From NCBI GenBank assembly GCA_002716645.1, contig PBBR01000001.1:1-16037 (forward strand): a DNA stretch of 16,037 nucleotides. Direction: 5' to 3'. This stretch comes from Chloroflexota bacterium (GTDB taxonomy: Bacteria; Chloroflexota; Dehalococcoidia; UBA3495). The notes under the pieces are model-generated. The model did not search any database. It was not told the DNA's origin and saw only the letters and a program-made list of their open reading frames with translations. This document shows, piece by piece, positions 1-7,192 of the stretch (position 1 is its first letter; the number at the start of each line of letters is the position of its first letter). Made by a program: the position numbers and the translations under genes.

Positions 1-204
1 CGTCATAACAGGTTTTACTATATCTCGGGACCGTGCAGTCGTTGCATAGACGTAAGTTGAACTTGATAAAGCTTCTTTAACATTTGCAAAAGACTTAACC
101 TCTGGAATAAATTGCATTGCCCCGGATGCAGATGGAATTGCAGAATCATTAGGCCAGCCATCACGCGGGTTTACCAGCTTCAAATCAGTAATATTACAAT
201 TGAA
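1..204 (-). CDS. TrmJ-like tRNA/rRNA methyltransferase fragment (both ends missing)
   Basis: Read on the minus strand in a frame different from secY, this stretch is open to the window edge. It gives about 68 residues containing NCNITDL, then KLVNPRDGWPND, a variable part with SASGAMQF and EALSSS, and YVYATTARSRDIVKPVMT. These are the hallmarks of the SpoU/SPOUT-type TrmJ family, which 2'-O-methylates tRNA; the LVNPRDGWPN and ATTARxRD blocks with the NC(G/N)(L/I)TDL lead-in resemble alphaproteobacterial members from memory. The N-terminal part (the ILVxPxxxxNIG block) is absent because the reading runs into secY, and the C-terminal half lies beyond the window. No start codon or ribosome binding site belongs to it. 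It is a fragment joined to secY, not an intact gene. The family call rests on recalled motifs. Confidence 0.75.
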
Positions 205-1061
205 AACGCGAATATAAGAGGGATCATACCTGCGGAATTTATTCTTAGCGGTATGTAGCTAGCGCCACTCTGGCGATACATCCTGCCACTTCTGAAAACG
301 CTTCTACCGTATTGTACTGGTATTCTTCTAGCGGCTTCATTGAAGAGTACAATCAGAGCGATAATGAGTACTCCTATGATTACAAAAAACCCTATACCAA
401 GTATGTTATCGTTACTTAAGAACCCTTGGGTAATTAACCCTGGGAACGATACTACTATTCCTGAGAATATTATTAGGGATATTCCATTACCAATGCCTCG
501 TTCAGTGATCAGTTCTCCGAGCCATACAAGGAACATTGTTCCGGCTGTCATGGAGAGTATTGCTGCCATGGTTGGCAATATGTTAGCCCCGCTAAGACCA
601 ACGTTTGCTAATACGTTGCTTTGCTGAAGCAATACGAGCTGTCCGAATGCTTGAGCGAGAGCTATTGGAACTGTCAGCCAGTGAACTAGCCGGTTTATTT
701 TTACTCTTCCTCCATCCCCTTCACGTGACATCTGTTGAAGTTGAGGGATAACCGGAGTTAGAAGTTGTACTACGATCGAGGCAGTGATATAAGGGAAGAC
801 TCCAAGCGCGACTATGCTCATACGACTTAGCGCGCCGCCACTGAACAGATCAAGAAATCCCAGTAGTTGATTGTTGTTAAACAGATTGTCCAGTTGGGCT
901 TGATTGATTCCTGGAATAGGTATGTGGGCTACTAGCCTGTATAAAGCCAGCATACCTAGTGTGAACAATATCTTTGACCGCAAATCTGGAAGTTTGAATG
1001 CGTCTATCCCAGCCTGAATCAGCCTAGGCCATCTACCACCCTGAGTTTCTGAGGCTATCAA
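180..1061 (-). CDS. secY: SecY preprotein translocase channel subunit, 3'-truncated
   Basis: SecY is the ten-helix membrane pore of the Sec translocon, and is the normal gene after rplO in spc operons. Residues 31-47 form TM1, and the plug and TM2 region LDLFSGGALSRMSI lies at 70-83. The sequences SREGDGGR (112-119), GELITERGIGNGIS (182-195) and ARRIPVQYGR (244-253) are family signatures. The frame stops after residue 293, inside TM7 (INSAGMIPLIFAFSIVIL), whereas the family is about 420-440 residues long, so TM7 to TM10 are missing. The start is a TTG at 1061, two bases after the rplO stop, with GAGGAG about 11 nt upstream; there is no better in-frame start before TM1. The stop codon is not natural: it falls where the sequence changes into a TrmJ-like frame. 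A functional SecY is not expected from this copy as written. Confidence 0.93.
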   Translation of the reverse strand: MIASETQGGRWPRLIQAGIDAFKLPDLRSKILFTLGMLALYRLVAHIPIPGINQAQLDNLFNNNQLLGFLDLFSGGALSRMSIVALGVFPYITASIVVQLLTPVIPQLQQMSREGDGGRVKINRLVHWLTVPIALAQAFGQLVLLQQSNVLANVGLSGANILPTMAAILSMTAGTMFLVWLGELITERGIGNGISLIIFSGIVVSFPGLITQGFLSNDNILGIGFFVIIGVLIIALIVLFNEAARRIPVQYGRSVFRSGRMYRQSGASYIPLRINSAGMIPLIFAFSIVILLI

Positions 1062-1063
1062 AT

Positions 1064-1510
1064 CTAATTAGTCTCCTCAGCAGTTCCTCCAGCTTGCTCA
1101 ATTCTTTCCCTAGCTACCTTGGTAAACTTATGGGCTGAAATTGTTACTGCTTTTGAGATATGTCCTGTAGCTACGACTTTTATCATTTTGTTGGGGCCTT
1201 TTATATGCCCACCTTCTCTAAGTACGTCGCTATTTATTGTTGATCCTGGTTCATATTTTTCCAGAGTATCGAGGGTCACTAGTGTGTACTGATCTTTGAA
1301 TATATTAGTGAAACCGCGTTTCATTGGTAGACCTTTGATCATACGGTTTTGCCCACCTTCAAAGCCTCTTTTTACACCTTTGCCGGATCGTGATTTCTGA
1401 CCTTTCAACCCTCTCCCAGCGTATGTACCTTGACCGGCGGCGTTACCTCTACCTATCCGCTGCTTTGACCTTCGCGCTCCTTTTACGGAACCTATTAAAT
1501 CTTCTCTCAT
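1064..1510 (-). CDS. rplO: 50S ribosomal protein L15
   Basis: L15 is a late-assembling 50S protein that contacts 23S rRNA through a long basic N-terminal arm. The arm is seen as KQRIGRGNAAGQGTYAGRG (17-35), then GQKSRSG and RGFEGGQNRMIKGLPMKRGF, the strongest family signature. The C-terminal globular part carries HKFTKVARERIEQAGG. Length is 148 residues, normal for the family. It starts with ATG 26 nt after rpmD and ends two bases before secY, the standard spc order rpmD-rplO-secY, so translational coupling with secY is likely. Its C-terminus ends shortly after AGGTAEETN without a long tail, unlike L30 just upstream. Confidence 0.98.
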   Translation of the reverse strand: MREDLIGSVKGARRSKQRIGRGNAAGQGTYAGRGLKGQKSRSGKGVKRGFEGGQNRMIKGLPMKRGFTNIFKDQYTLVTLDTLEKYEPGSTINSDVLREGGHIKGPNKMIKVVATGHISKAVTISAHKFTKVARERIEQAGGTAEETN

Positions 1511-1536
1511 ATATTGATGACTCTCGGGATATAATT

Positions 1537-1812
1537 TTAAGGATTAACTTCTGCTTCAGCAGGGGCTACAGGTGTTTCAGCTGATTCTACAGATGCTTTC
1601 CTGGTTCTTCTTCTGGCAGGTTTTTTAGCTTCTTCTATCTCTTCGACTTGCAGTAGATGCTGAACCTTGTTTACCATTCCACGTATAGTAGGAGTGTCTC
1701 CAAGCAACACAGTGTGATTCAAACGTTTAAGGCCGAGGGAGTCTATTACCCTACGTTGGCCTTTAGGTCTGCCTATACAACTTTTGGTCCATGTTATCTT
1801 TAATTGACCCAT
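1537..1812 (-). CDS. rpmD: 50S ribosomal protein L30 with charged C-terminal tail
   Basis: Residues 1-57 are a full bacterial L30 (LKITWTKSCIGRPKGQRRVIDSLGLKRLNHTV, then DTPTIRGMVNKVQHLL), a small 50S protein next to rplO as usual. The open frame extends upstream to 1896 but overlaps the rpsE end and shows no family similarity there. I therefore chose the ATG at 1812, which begins MGQLKITW exactly like the family, lies 25 nt after rpsE and has AGGA upstream. Bacterial L30 is normally about 60 residues; this one is 91. The extra 30 residues are EEIEEAKKPARRRTRKA followed by an Ala/Glu/Pro/Val-rich end. The tail is probably disordered and resembles the L4 and L5 extensions in this window. Confidence 0.95.
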   Translation of the reverse strand: MGQLKITWTKSCIGRPKGQRRVIDSLGLKRLNHTVLLGDTPTIRGMVNKVQHLLQVEEIEEAKKPARRRTRKASVESAETPVAPAEAEVNP

Positions 1813-1837
1813 TACGCTTATCCTATAGTGATTTGGT

Positions 1838-2383
1838 TTATTGTGAATCTGACTTTGCGCTGTCAGTTGCGCCGCGATTTCCGAGTCTCCTGGCAATCTC
1901 TTGTTGTGGGTCTCTGAGTTGCCTTAATGCTTCCAGTGTCGCAGCTACTATGTTTATTGGATTTCGAGAACCAAGTGACTTGCCTACTACGTCTCTAACA
2001 CCACCTAGTTCTAAAATTGCGCGCATGGCCCCTGCTGCAATTATCCCTGTTCCTACCGGAGCAGGTTTTATTATTACTATTGATGCTCCAACCTTTACTG
2101 TTATCTCATGAGGAATCGAGCTACCTTTTAGAGGGATTGTAATCATTTCTCGTCGAGCGACCGCGTTCCCTTTTCGGACTGCATCTGGTATGGCTATGGC
2201 CTTTCCCATTCCTGCGCCCACGTTGCCCTCTCCGTCCCCGATTACTACCAAGGCGTTAAATCGAAGTCTTCGACCGCCTTTTACCACTTTTGCAATACGT
2301 CTCGTATAAACAACCCGTTCGGTGATGTTTGAACCTTCGTCACCGTATGTGTTAGGCCTTGTTCTAGTTTGTGGTGATACCAT
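1838..2383 (-). CDS. rpsE: 30S ribosomal protein S5
   Basis: S5 shapes the mRNA entry channel of the 30S subunit and affects decoding accuracy. The dsRBD-like N-terminal domain is visible as ERVVYTRRIAKVVKGGRRLRFNALVVIGD (22-50), followed by GNVGAGMGKA, the loop where spectinomycin-resistance and ram mutations map in other bacteria. The C-terminal domain contains GTGIIAAGAMRAILELGG and VVGKSLGSRNPINIVAATLEAL. Length is 181 residues, with about 15 residues of polar tail (GATDSAKSDSQ). The ATG follows the rplR stop with no gap, giving TAAATG, so the two genes are likely translationally coupled. Confidence 0.98.
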   Translation of the reverse strand: MVSPQTRTRPNTYGDEGSNITERVVYTRRIAKVVKGGRRLRFNALVVIGDGEGNVGAGMGKAIAIPDAVRKGNAVARREMITIPLKGSSIPHEITVKVGASIVIIKPAPVGTGIIAAGAMRAILELGGVRDVVGKSLGSRNPINIVAATLEALRQLRDPQQEIARRLGNRGATDSAKSDSQ

Positions 2384-2749
2384 TTAGAAAGTCAGTCCTC
2401 CTTCCCGTGCCCCATCAGCTAAGGCTTTAACTCTGCCGTGGTATTTGTACCCACCTCGATCAAAAACCACTTTGCTGACTCCGTTAGACACAGCTCGTTC
2501 CGCTATAAGTTTTCCAACTTGATTAGCACTATTTGTTTTGCCTGTTGATTTAGCGCCTGAAATAGCCGATTCACGGCTTGAGGCTGACGCTAGTGTATGC
2601 CCTTGAGAATCGTCAATAACCTGCGCGTATATGGACTTTAGACTTCTAAATACGCATAGTCTCGGTTGTTCTGGCGACCCTTCTACCTTTTTCCGTACCC
2701 TAGCGTGCCGGACATTTCTTAAACGTTGTGAATTTTTATCTTTAGGCAT
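2384..2749 (-). CDS. rplR: 50S ribosomal protein L18
   Basis: L18 binds 5S rRNA together with L5 and anchors it in the central protuberance. The protein starts with a basic arm ([20 protein letters not shown]), then [47 protein letters not shown], and ends with [28 protein letters not shown], the highly conserved L18 C-terminus. At 121 residues it is of normal length. ATG start, 28 nt after rplF and directly abutting rpsE. Confidence 0.98.
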   Translation of the reverse strand: MPKDKNSQRLRNVRHARVRKKVEGSPEQPRLCVFRSLKSIYAQVIDDSQGHTLASASSRESAISGAKSTGKTNSANQVGKLIAERAVSNGVSKVVFDRGGYKYHGRVKALADGAREGGLTF

Positions 2750-2777
2750 CTAGTAATTCCCTTGTTTTCTAAATTAT

Positions 2778-3359
2778 CTAAGCTGTTCTTGCAGCGGCTT
2801 TACCAGGCTTATATCGAAGGATTTCATCTGAGTACCTTATACCCTTCTCTTTATATGCATTAGGTCGTCGTACTTTCCTTATCAAAGCTGCCTGTTGGCC
2901 TACTTTCTGCTTATCGATTCCTCGTACGAATATGCGGTTTGTACCTTCTACTTCTAGCGTGACACCTTCTAGTGGTTGTATGTCTACGGTATGGCTATAT
3001 CCTACACTCAATGTAATTCCTGACCCTTCTTGTTGAACACGATATCCTACACCCATGAGATCAAGAGTCTTAGTGTATCCTTCTGTGACTCCAATTATGG
3101 CGTTTGATATAAGGCTGCGTGTGAGACCGTGCAGTGCATGGTGGAATTTGCGATCAGATAATCTTTCTACGATTATCTCATTATCATCAGATACGCTTAC
3201 TTTAACCTCAGGATGATATGTTTGAGTAAGACTACCTTTCGGACCTTTTACAGTAACGCCGTTTGTTAGGATATCTATTTCGACTCCAGCAGGAACTGGT
3301 ATTGGTCTACGGCCAACTCGCGATAGTGGTTTTTCGGTTAATTCTTCTCTACCATACAT
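2778..3359 (-). CDS. rplF: 50S ribosomal protein L6
   Basis: L6 sits near the GTPase-associated centre and sarcin-ricin loop of the 50S subunit. It shows the two-domain L6 layout: SRVGRRPIPVPAGVEI (13-28) and GPKGSLTQTYHPEV in domain 1, then GVGYRVQQEG, LSVGYSHTVDIQP and IFVRGIDKQKVGQQAALIRKVRRPNAYKEKGIRY in domain 2. Family members usually begin at the equivalent of SRVGRRPI. Here that position is a CTA leucine codon, not a start, so translation must begin at the ATG at 3359, overlapping the end of rpsH by 11 bases and adding about 11 residues (MYGREELTEKPL). A GGAGGAG lies 12 nt before this ATG. Length is 193 residues. Confidence 0.97.
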   Translation of the reverse strand: MYGREELTEKPLSRVGRRPIPVPAGVEIDILTNGVTVKGPKGSLTQTYHPEVKVSVSDDNEIIVERLSDRKFHHALHGLTRSLISNAIIGVTEGYTKTLDLMGVGYRVQQEGSGITLSVGYSHTVDIQPLEGVTLEVEGTNRIFVRGIDKQKVGQQAALIRKVRRPNAYKEKGIRYSDEILRYKPGKAAARTA

Positions 3360-3747
3360 AACAGAGTAATTCTCCTCCGACGCCAGATCTCCACGCCTGT
3401 CTGCCTGTGATTACTCCTTGCGACGAAGATATTATAGCGGTACCAATTCCACCATAAACGCGTGGAATTTCTCCTTTGCCTACATAAACCCTTAACCCGG
3501 GTTTACTTACTCTTTTCAGGCCTCTGATGGCCGATTCATCGCCTTGTACATATGACAGATGGATTCTTAGATTGGCGAACTTCTGTCCTCTAGGGATATC
3601 AAAATCCCTGATGTAATTATTTTCCTTTAGTATTTGAGCAATCGCTAGCTTAAGTTTTGAGTGCGGCACTAAAACCGATGTGTGTCGCGCCTGTATGCCA
3701 TTGCGTATGCGCGTTAACATGTCTGCTACTGGATCGGTGACTGGCAT
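3349..3747 (-). CDS. rpsH: 30S ribosomal protein S8
   Basis: S8 is a primary 16S rRNA-binding protein of the 30S platform. The N-terminus DPVADMLTRIRNGIQARHTSVLVPHSKLKLAI and the C-terminus SSSQGVITGRQAWRSGVGGELLCYVW are near-invariant family blocks, and KRVSKPGLRVYVGK lies between. The length of 132 residues is typical. It follows rpsN after 36 nt and its last codons overlap the L6 start. In E. coli S8 represses the spc operon at a site near rplE; I do not see an obvious copy of its rRNA-like target here, though I did not fold the region. Confidence 0.98.
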   Translation of the reverse strand: MPVTDPVADMLTRIRNGIQARHTSVLVPHSKLKLAIAQILKENNYIRDFDIPRGQKFANLRIHLSYVQGDESAIRGLKRVSKPGLRVYVGKGEIPRVYGGIGTAIISSSQGVITGRQAWRSGVGGELLCYVW

Positions 3748-3783
3748 TTGAATGTACTCCTGTTTTTCTCTGCTATTAGGCTA

Positions 3784-3969
3784 TTACCAACTTGCTTTTC
3801 TGACTCCGGGGAGTTCTCCATTTAGAGCTAGTTCACGGAAGCAGATGCGACATATTCCCGCGTACCTTATATATGCGCGAGGTCGTCCGCATCTATGGCA
3901 CCGATTATATTTACGAGTTTTGTATTTTGGCTCTCTTAGCCATTTTTGGATCATAGATGTTTTAGCCAC
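3784..3969 (-). CDS. rpsN: 30S ribosomal protein S14, type Z (zinc-binding short form)
   Basis: This is the 61-residue form of S14 that binds one zinc ion in the head of the 30S subunit. All four cysteines are present: C24 and C27 (RCHRC), C40 and C43 (CRIC). The flanking signature [20 protein letters not shown] and the end LPGVRKASW are typical. The start is GTG (GTG GCT AAA), supported by the family beginning MAKxSM and by the 9-nt spacing after rplE. The gene lies between rplE and rpsH, the standard spc position. Because the zinc form is the only S14 in the window, a zinc-independent paralogue could exist elsewhere in the genome; nothing here addresses that. Confidence 0.97.
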   Translation of the reverse strand: MAKTSMIQKWLREPKYKTRKYNRCHRCGRPRAYIRYAGICRICFRELALNGELPGVRKASW

Positions 3970-3978
3970 TATTACTCC

Positions 3979-4680
3979 TCAGCTCTGCTTTATAAATGGC
4001 ATTCCAAACAGTTCCAACAACCTGATTGCTTCTGAATCATTCATTGCTGTCGTAGCCATAGTTACTTGCAATCCACGTATTCTATCTATGTCGTTATAGT
4101 CGATCTCTGGGAATATCAATTGTTCTCGTATACCTAGCGAGAAATTCCCTCTTCCATCAAATCCCCGTCGCGGTAAACCTCTGAAGTCCCTTATTCTTGG
4201 AAGAGCTGTATTGATCAGCCGATCTAGGAAGTGATACATGCGATCACCTCTTAGGGTAACGGTGGTACCGATTGGATTTCCCTCACGAAGTTTAAAATTC
4301 GCAATGGATTTACGGGCTCTAGTACTTACGGGCTTTTGGCCGCTAATAACTGTTAAATCTCTGGTTGCAGCTTCCATGGCCCTACCATTGGTCAATGCTT
4401 CCCCTAGTCCTATGTTTAGTACTATTTTCTGGATCCTAGGTACGCGCATAGTATTACCGTAATTAAATTCAGTCATCATGGTGGAAGTTATTTCGTTACG
4501 GTACATATCCAGCAATCTGGGGTGAGGTTTGGTTGTAGCGGATGCAGATGACTTGGCTGTTGCTCTAGCGGTTCTGCGCCTTCTTTTTGGAGCCTCAACT
4601 TCACTCGATTGCTCTTGTTCTTCTTCGCTATCAGTTTGTTCCTGTGTCTGATCTTGTTCTGGATCGCTAGGAGACGTCAT
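3979..4680 (-). CDS. rplE: 50S ribosomal protein L5 with 53-residue charged N-terminal extension
   Basis: L5 binds 5S rRNA and contacts the P-site tRNA. The L5 core begins near residue 54 (PRLLDMYRNEI) and contains VPRIQKIVLNIGLGEA, ISGQKPVSTRARKSIANFKLREG, GTTVTLRGDRMYHFLDRLI and DFRGLPRRGFDGRGNFSLGIREQLIFPEI. Normal L5 is about 180 residues; this one is 233. The first 30 residues are dominated by D, E, Q and S (PEQDQTQEQTDSEEEQEQ), followed by APKRRRRTARATAK. The extension looks real: the ATG at 4680 has GAGGAA 8 nt upstream and overlaps the rplX stop by 14 bases, as in coupled genes. A shorter start at internal Met59 would delete the beginning of the conserved core. Confidence 0.96.
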   Translation of the reverse strand: MTSPSDPEQDQTQEQTDSEEEQEQSSEVEAPKRRRRTARATAKSSASATTKPHPRLLDMYRNEITSTMMTEFNYGNTMRVPRIQKIVLNIGLGEALTNGRAMEAATRDLTVISGQKPVSTRARKSIANFKLREGNPIGTTVTLRGDRMYHFLDRLINTALPRIRDFRGLPRRGFDGRGNFSLGIREQLIFPEIDYNDIDRIRGLQVTMATTAMNDSEAIRLLELFGMPFIKQS

Positions 4681-4987
4681 CTATAATTTCCTCACATTTT
4701 GGGCAGCTTCTAACGCGCTTGCCGGTATCTAGTGTTGTCGTTTTTGGCCTAATCGGAGTGTTACATTTATTGCATATCAATAGGACATTGGATATATGTA
4801 TTGAAGATTCCTGTTGGACTCGCCCTGATTGTTGAATGCCAGGCCTAGCTTTCAGGTGGCGTGTGACCACGTTTACTCCTGATACGATTATCCGATTCTT
4901 TTCTGTTAGGTTGTGTTCTACTCTGCCTGTTTTACCCTTGTCTTTTCCGCTTATTACCAGTACATTATCCCCTCGCCGTATGCTCAT
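4667..4987 (-). CDS. rplX: 50S ribosomal protein L24 with four-cysteine C-terminal ribbon
   Basis: L24 is an assembly-initiating protein of the 50S subunit. The KOW domain is at residues 4-40 (RRGDNVLVISGKDKGKTGRVEHN), followed by VNVVTRHLKARPG, the conserved rRNA contact. The C-terminal part has paired cysteines C72/C75 (CNKC) and C95/C98 (CPKC), an intact zinc-ribbon pattern present in a subset of bacterial L24 proteins. Length is 106 residues. The ATG overlaps the last base of the rplN stop (TAATG), and its own end overlaps the rplE start by 14 bases. Confidence 0.97.
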   Translation of the reverse strand: MSIRRGDNVLVISGKDKGKTGRVEHNLTEKNRIIVSGVNVVTRHLKARPGIQQSGRVQQESSIHISNVLLICNKCNTPIRPKTTTLDTGKRVRSCPKCEEIIDDVS

Positions 4988-5355
4988 TAGACCACCTCCG
5001 GAGCTAGGGATACAATTCGCATGAATCCTTTGTCCCGTAGTTCACGGGCTACTGGTCCAAATATCCTAGTACCCCGTGGCATTAAATTGTCTTGGATTAT
5101 TACTGCCGCGTTATCATCAAATTTGATGTAAGTTCCGTCTGGTCGTTTCAGGCCTTGTGCTTGACGTACTACGACTGCCTTCACTATAGATCCCTTTCGT
5201 ATAGGTGAGTTAGGCGCAGCTTCTCTAACGTTACAGACTATTATGTCCCCAACTTTAGCGTATTTTCGGCGGCTGGCCCCAGGTATATTGATTAACCGTA
5301 TGCGCCTAGCTCCACTGTTGTCAGCAACATGAAGTCGTGTGTAAGTTTGTATCAT
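4987..5355 (-). CDS. rplN: 50S ribosomal protein L14
   Basis: L14 lies at the subunit interface and forms part of the site bound by the silencing factor RsfS in bacteria. The sequence is a textbook L14: [84 protein letters not shown] and the end [12 protein letters not shown]. Length is 122 residues with no extension. Its ATG shares four bases with the rpsQ stop (ATGA) and its stop shares one base with the rplX start, so translation of all three is probably coupled. Confidence 0.99.
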   Translation of the reverse strand: MIQTYTRLHVADNSGARRIRLINIPGASRRKYAKVGDIIVCNVREAAPNSPIRKGSIVKAVVVRQAQGLKRPDGTYIKFDDNAAVIIQDNLMPRGTRIFGPVARELRDKGFMRIVSLAPEVV

Positions 5356-5762
5356 TCGGATGCTTCCTCTTCATTATCAATTGCCGAAACCTCGTCTAGG
5401 TCTTGTTCGGGCTCCGAGTTTGAAGCTGACATGGGTGTCTGCGCAAGTGCTTCACCCGTCATCATAGGGGTAATCTCTCTTTCTAACTCTATTGCCTGTA
5501 CTTCTGCTATTTGTCTTCTTTGAAGGATTTCTAATAGTCTCCAGTGTTTCGTCTTTGATATGGGACGGGTTTCTTGAATCTTGACTAGGTCCCCGACCCT
5601 ACATTGTTGATCGGGGTCATGCAAGTATAGCTTAGTTACTCGTCTCATCTGTTTACGATATATAGGATGACGTATCTTCCATACCAGCTCTACTACAGCT
5701 GTTTTGTCCATTGTCGTACTGACTACTTCCCCAGTACGAACTTTTCTCATTTGTTTTGCCAT
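5352..5762 (-). CDS. rpsQ: 30S ribosomal protein S17 with long acidic C-terminal tail
   Basis: S17 is a primary 16S rRNA-binding protein. Residues 1-80 are the OB-fold core: [63 protein letters not shown]. Typical S17 is about 80-90 residues; this protein is 136. The additional part (about residues 83-136) first looks helical ([16 protein letters not shown]) and then becomes acidic and Ser-rich ([18 protein letters not shown]). That end resembles the acidic N-terminus of L5 encoded two genes later. It starts with ATG one base after the rpmC stop and overlaps rplN by four bases. Confidence 0.97.
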   Translation of the reverse strand: MAKQMRKVRTGEVVSTTMDKTAVVELVWKIRHPIYRKQMRRVTKLYLHDPDQQCRVGDLVKIQETRPISKTKHWRLLEILQRRQIAEVQAIELEREITPMMTGEALAQTPMSASNSEPEQDLDEVSAIDNEEEASE

Positions 5763-5763
5763 A

Positions 5764-5961
5764 TTAGTCTTGTGATACTCCTCTTTCTTTCATGATAGTT
5801 AGTATCCTGGCAATGGTCCGACGAGTCTTCCTGACTTGATTAGTATCCACCAACTGGTTAGTCGCTGTCTGAAATCGTAGACCCATTAATTCTTTGTGAA
5901 GCCCCTCAAGTTCTTCTTGAAGTTGCTGGTCGTTTAATTCTCTAAGTTCTCTTACTTGCAT
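5764..5961 (-). CDS. rpmC: 50S ribosomal protein L29
   Basis: L29 is a small two-helix protein at the polypeptide exit of the 50S subunit and part of the docking area for trigger factor and SRP. The 65 residues show the expected pattern: VRELRELNDQQLQEELEGLHKELMGLRFQTATNQLVDTNQVRKTRRTIARI, read here in overlapping conserved pieces such as ELMGLRFQ and VRKTRRTIARILT. Normal length with no tail. It sits 10 nt after rplP and one base before rpsQ, the canonical rplP-rpmC-rpsQ order. Confidence 0.97.
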   Translation of the reverse strand: MQVRELRELNDQQLQEELEGLHKELMGLRFQTATNQLVDTNQVRKTRRTIARILTIMKERGVSQD

Positions 5962-5971
5962 TTTGTCTTAG

Positions 5972-6412
5972 TTATCCCTCAGATTTTCCTGTTAATTCTC
6001 TGATACGATCTCTGCGGACAGTTTTGGTAGGGATTGGTAGCTTATACGAAGCTAGTTTAAGGGCCCTCATAGCTTGTTCTTCAGATACGCCGCCAACCTC
6101 AAACAATATTTTTCCTGGACGTACAACTGCTGCCCAATATTCGTTAGCTGCTTTTCCGCCACCCATTCTAACTTCAGCAGGTTTCTTGCTAACTGGTTTA
6201 TCAGGAAATACCCTTATCCATACTTGCCCTCCGCGCTGAAGGGATCGAGTTATGGCAACACGAGCTGACTCGATTTGGCGTGCTGTTATCCAGTCGGCCT
6301 CTAAAGCCTTTAGCCCGTATTCACCAAAGCTAACGCTACTACCAGTTGTGGCAGTACCTTTGCGTTTTCCTCGAAATGCTTTTCTATATTTGGTTCGTTT
6401 TGGCTGTAGCAT
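5972..6412 (-). CDS. rplP: 50S ribosomal protein L16
   Basis: L16 is a late-assembling 50S protein close to the A site and peptidyl-transferase centre. Recognised from [19 protein letters not shown] at the N-terminus, then [47 protein letters not shown] and [22 protein letters not shown]. The [10 protein letters not shown] loop is the conserved tip that reaches towards the A-site tRNA. Length is 146 residues, a few more than usual (about 137-140), because of a short basic and polar end ([11 protein letters not shown]). ATG start, 23 nt after rpsC. Confidence 0.98.
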   Translation of the reverse strand: MLQPKRTKYRKAFRGKRKGTATTGSSVSFGEYGLKALEADWITARQIESARVAITRSLQRGGQVWIRVFPDKPVSKKPAEVRMGGGKAANEYWAAVVRPGKILFEVGGVSEEQAMRALKLASYKLPIPTKTVRRDRIRELTGKSEG

Positions 6413-6435
6413 CTTTTTGTATGCACTATCCTTTT

Positions 6436-7188
6436 CTAATCGGTTTCTTCGGTGGCGAGGTCCTCATCTATTATGATGGTATCTTCTTCGCCAGTGTCTA
6501 CACGGACTTCTATTGTGTCTAATTCTTCTTCAAGGGCTTCTGGGGTTGCTGGCAATATTTCCCCTTTATACACCCAGACTTTTATCCCAATTCGGCCCAT
6601 TGAAGTGTGGGCTTCTGCTAATGCGTAGTCTATATCGGCTCTGAGTGTATGTAGTGGGACTTGCCCCATCATTAGTTTTTCTACTCTAGCGATCTCGGCT
6701 CCGGAGATCCTGCCTTTAGTAATGACTTTTATACCTTGGGCTCCAGCTTGCATCGCTCTCTGAGCAGCTTGTCTCATTGCACGCCTATATGCGACTCTAC
6801 GTTGGAGCTGATCAGCTATGTTGCGCCCTATCAAAAAGGGATCTAACTCCGGTTGCTCTATTTCTATGATATTTAGTTGTATCCTTCGTTCAGTTATTGA
6901 TTCTAGTTTTCCTCTAAGCTGTTTTACTCTATCTCCATCTCTTCCAATCAGGATGCCTGGCCGAGCTGAATGGATATTAATGACACTATCTTGTGCGCCT
7001 CGATCTATTTCTACTTTGGCAATGCCTGCATCGGAGAACCCCTTATACTCATTGTATATAGTTTTTCTGAGTCGTAAATCCTCTGTGACTAGCTTGCTAT
7101 AGGAGCTTGCATTGTTAGCATACCAATGCGTTTTCCAATCTTTAATGATCCCTAGTCTAAAACCATACGGGTGCGTCTTGTGACCCAT
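6436..7188 (-). CDS. rpsC: 30S ribosomal protein S3 with acidic C-terminal tail
   Basis: S3 lines the mRNA entry tunnel and takes part in helicase activity and proofreading. The N-terminal block [14 protein letters not shown] is invariant. A type II KH domain follows with the GxxG loop GRDG at 82-85 inside [19 protein letters not shown], and the S3 C-terminal domain is seen in [20 protein letters not shown] and [16 protein letters not shown] (199-213). Beyond about residue 214 comes a 37-residue acidic segment ([29 protein letters not shown]) that many S3 proteins lack or have in other forms. GAGGAG lies 10 nt before the ATG, within the end of rplV. Confidence 0.98.
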   Translation of the reverse strand: MGHKTHPYGFRLGIIKDWKTHWYANNASSYSKLVTEDLRLRKTIYNEYKGFSDAGIAKVEIDRGAQDSVINIHSARPGILIGRDGDRVKQLRGKLESITERRIQLNIIEIEQPELDPFLIGRNIADQLQRRVAYRRAMRQAAQRAMQAGAQGIKVITKGRISGAEIARVEKLMMGQVPLHTLRADIDYALAEAHTSMGRIGIKVWVYKGEILPATPEALEEELDTIEVRVDTGEEDTIIIDEDLATEETD

Positions 7189-7192
7189 AAAA

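Noticed and set aside
340..627. Plus-strand open frame of 95 codons opposite secY
   Set aside because: It lies fully antisense to strongly conserved SecY codons and shows no recognisable family; other antisense frames opposite r-protein genes were dismissed for the same reason.
1813..1896. Upstream extension of the L30 frame
   Set aside because: It overlaps the rpsE 3' end, has no L30 similarity, and a better ATG with AGGA upstream exists at 1812.
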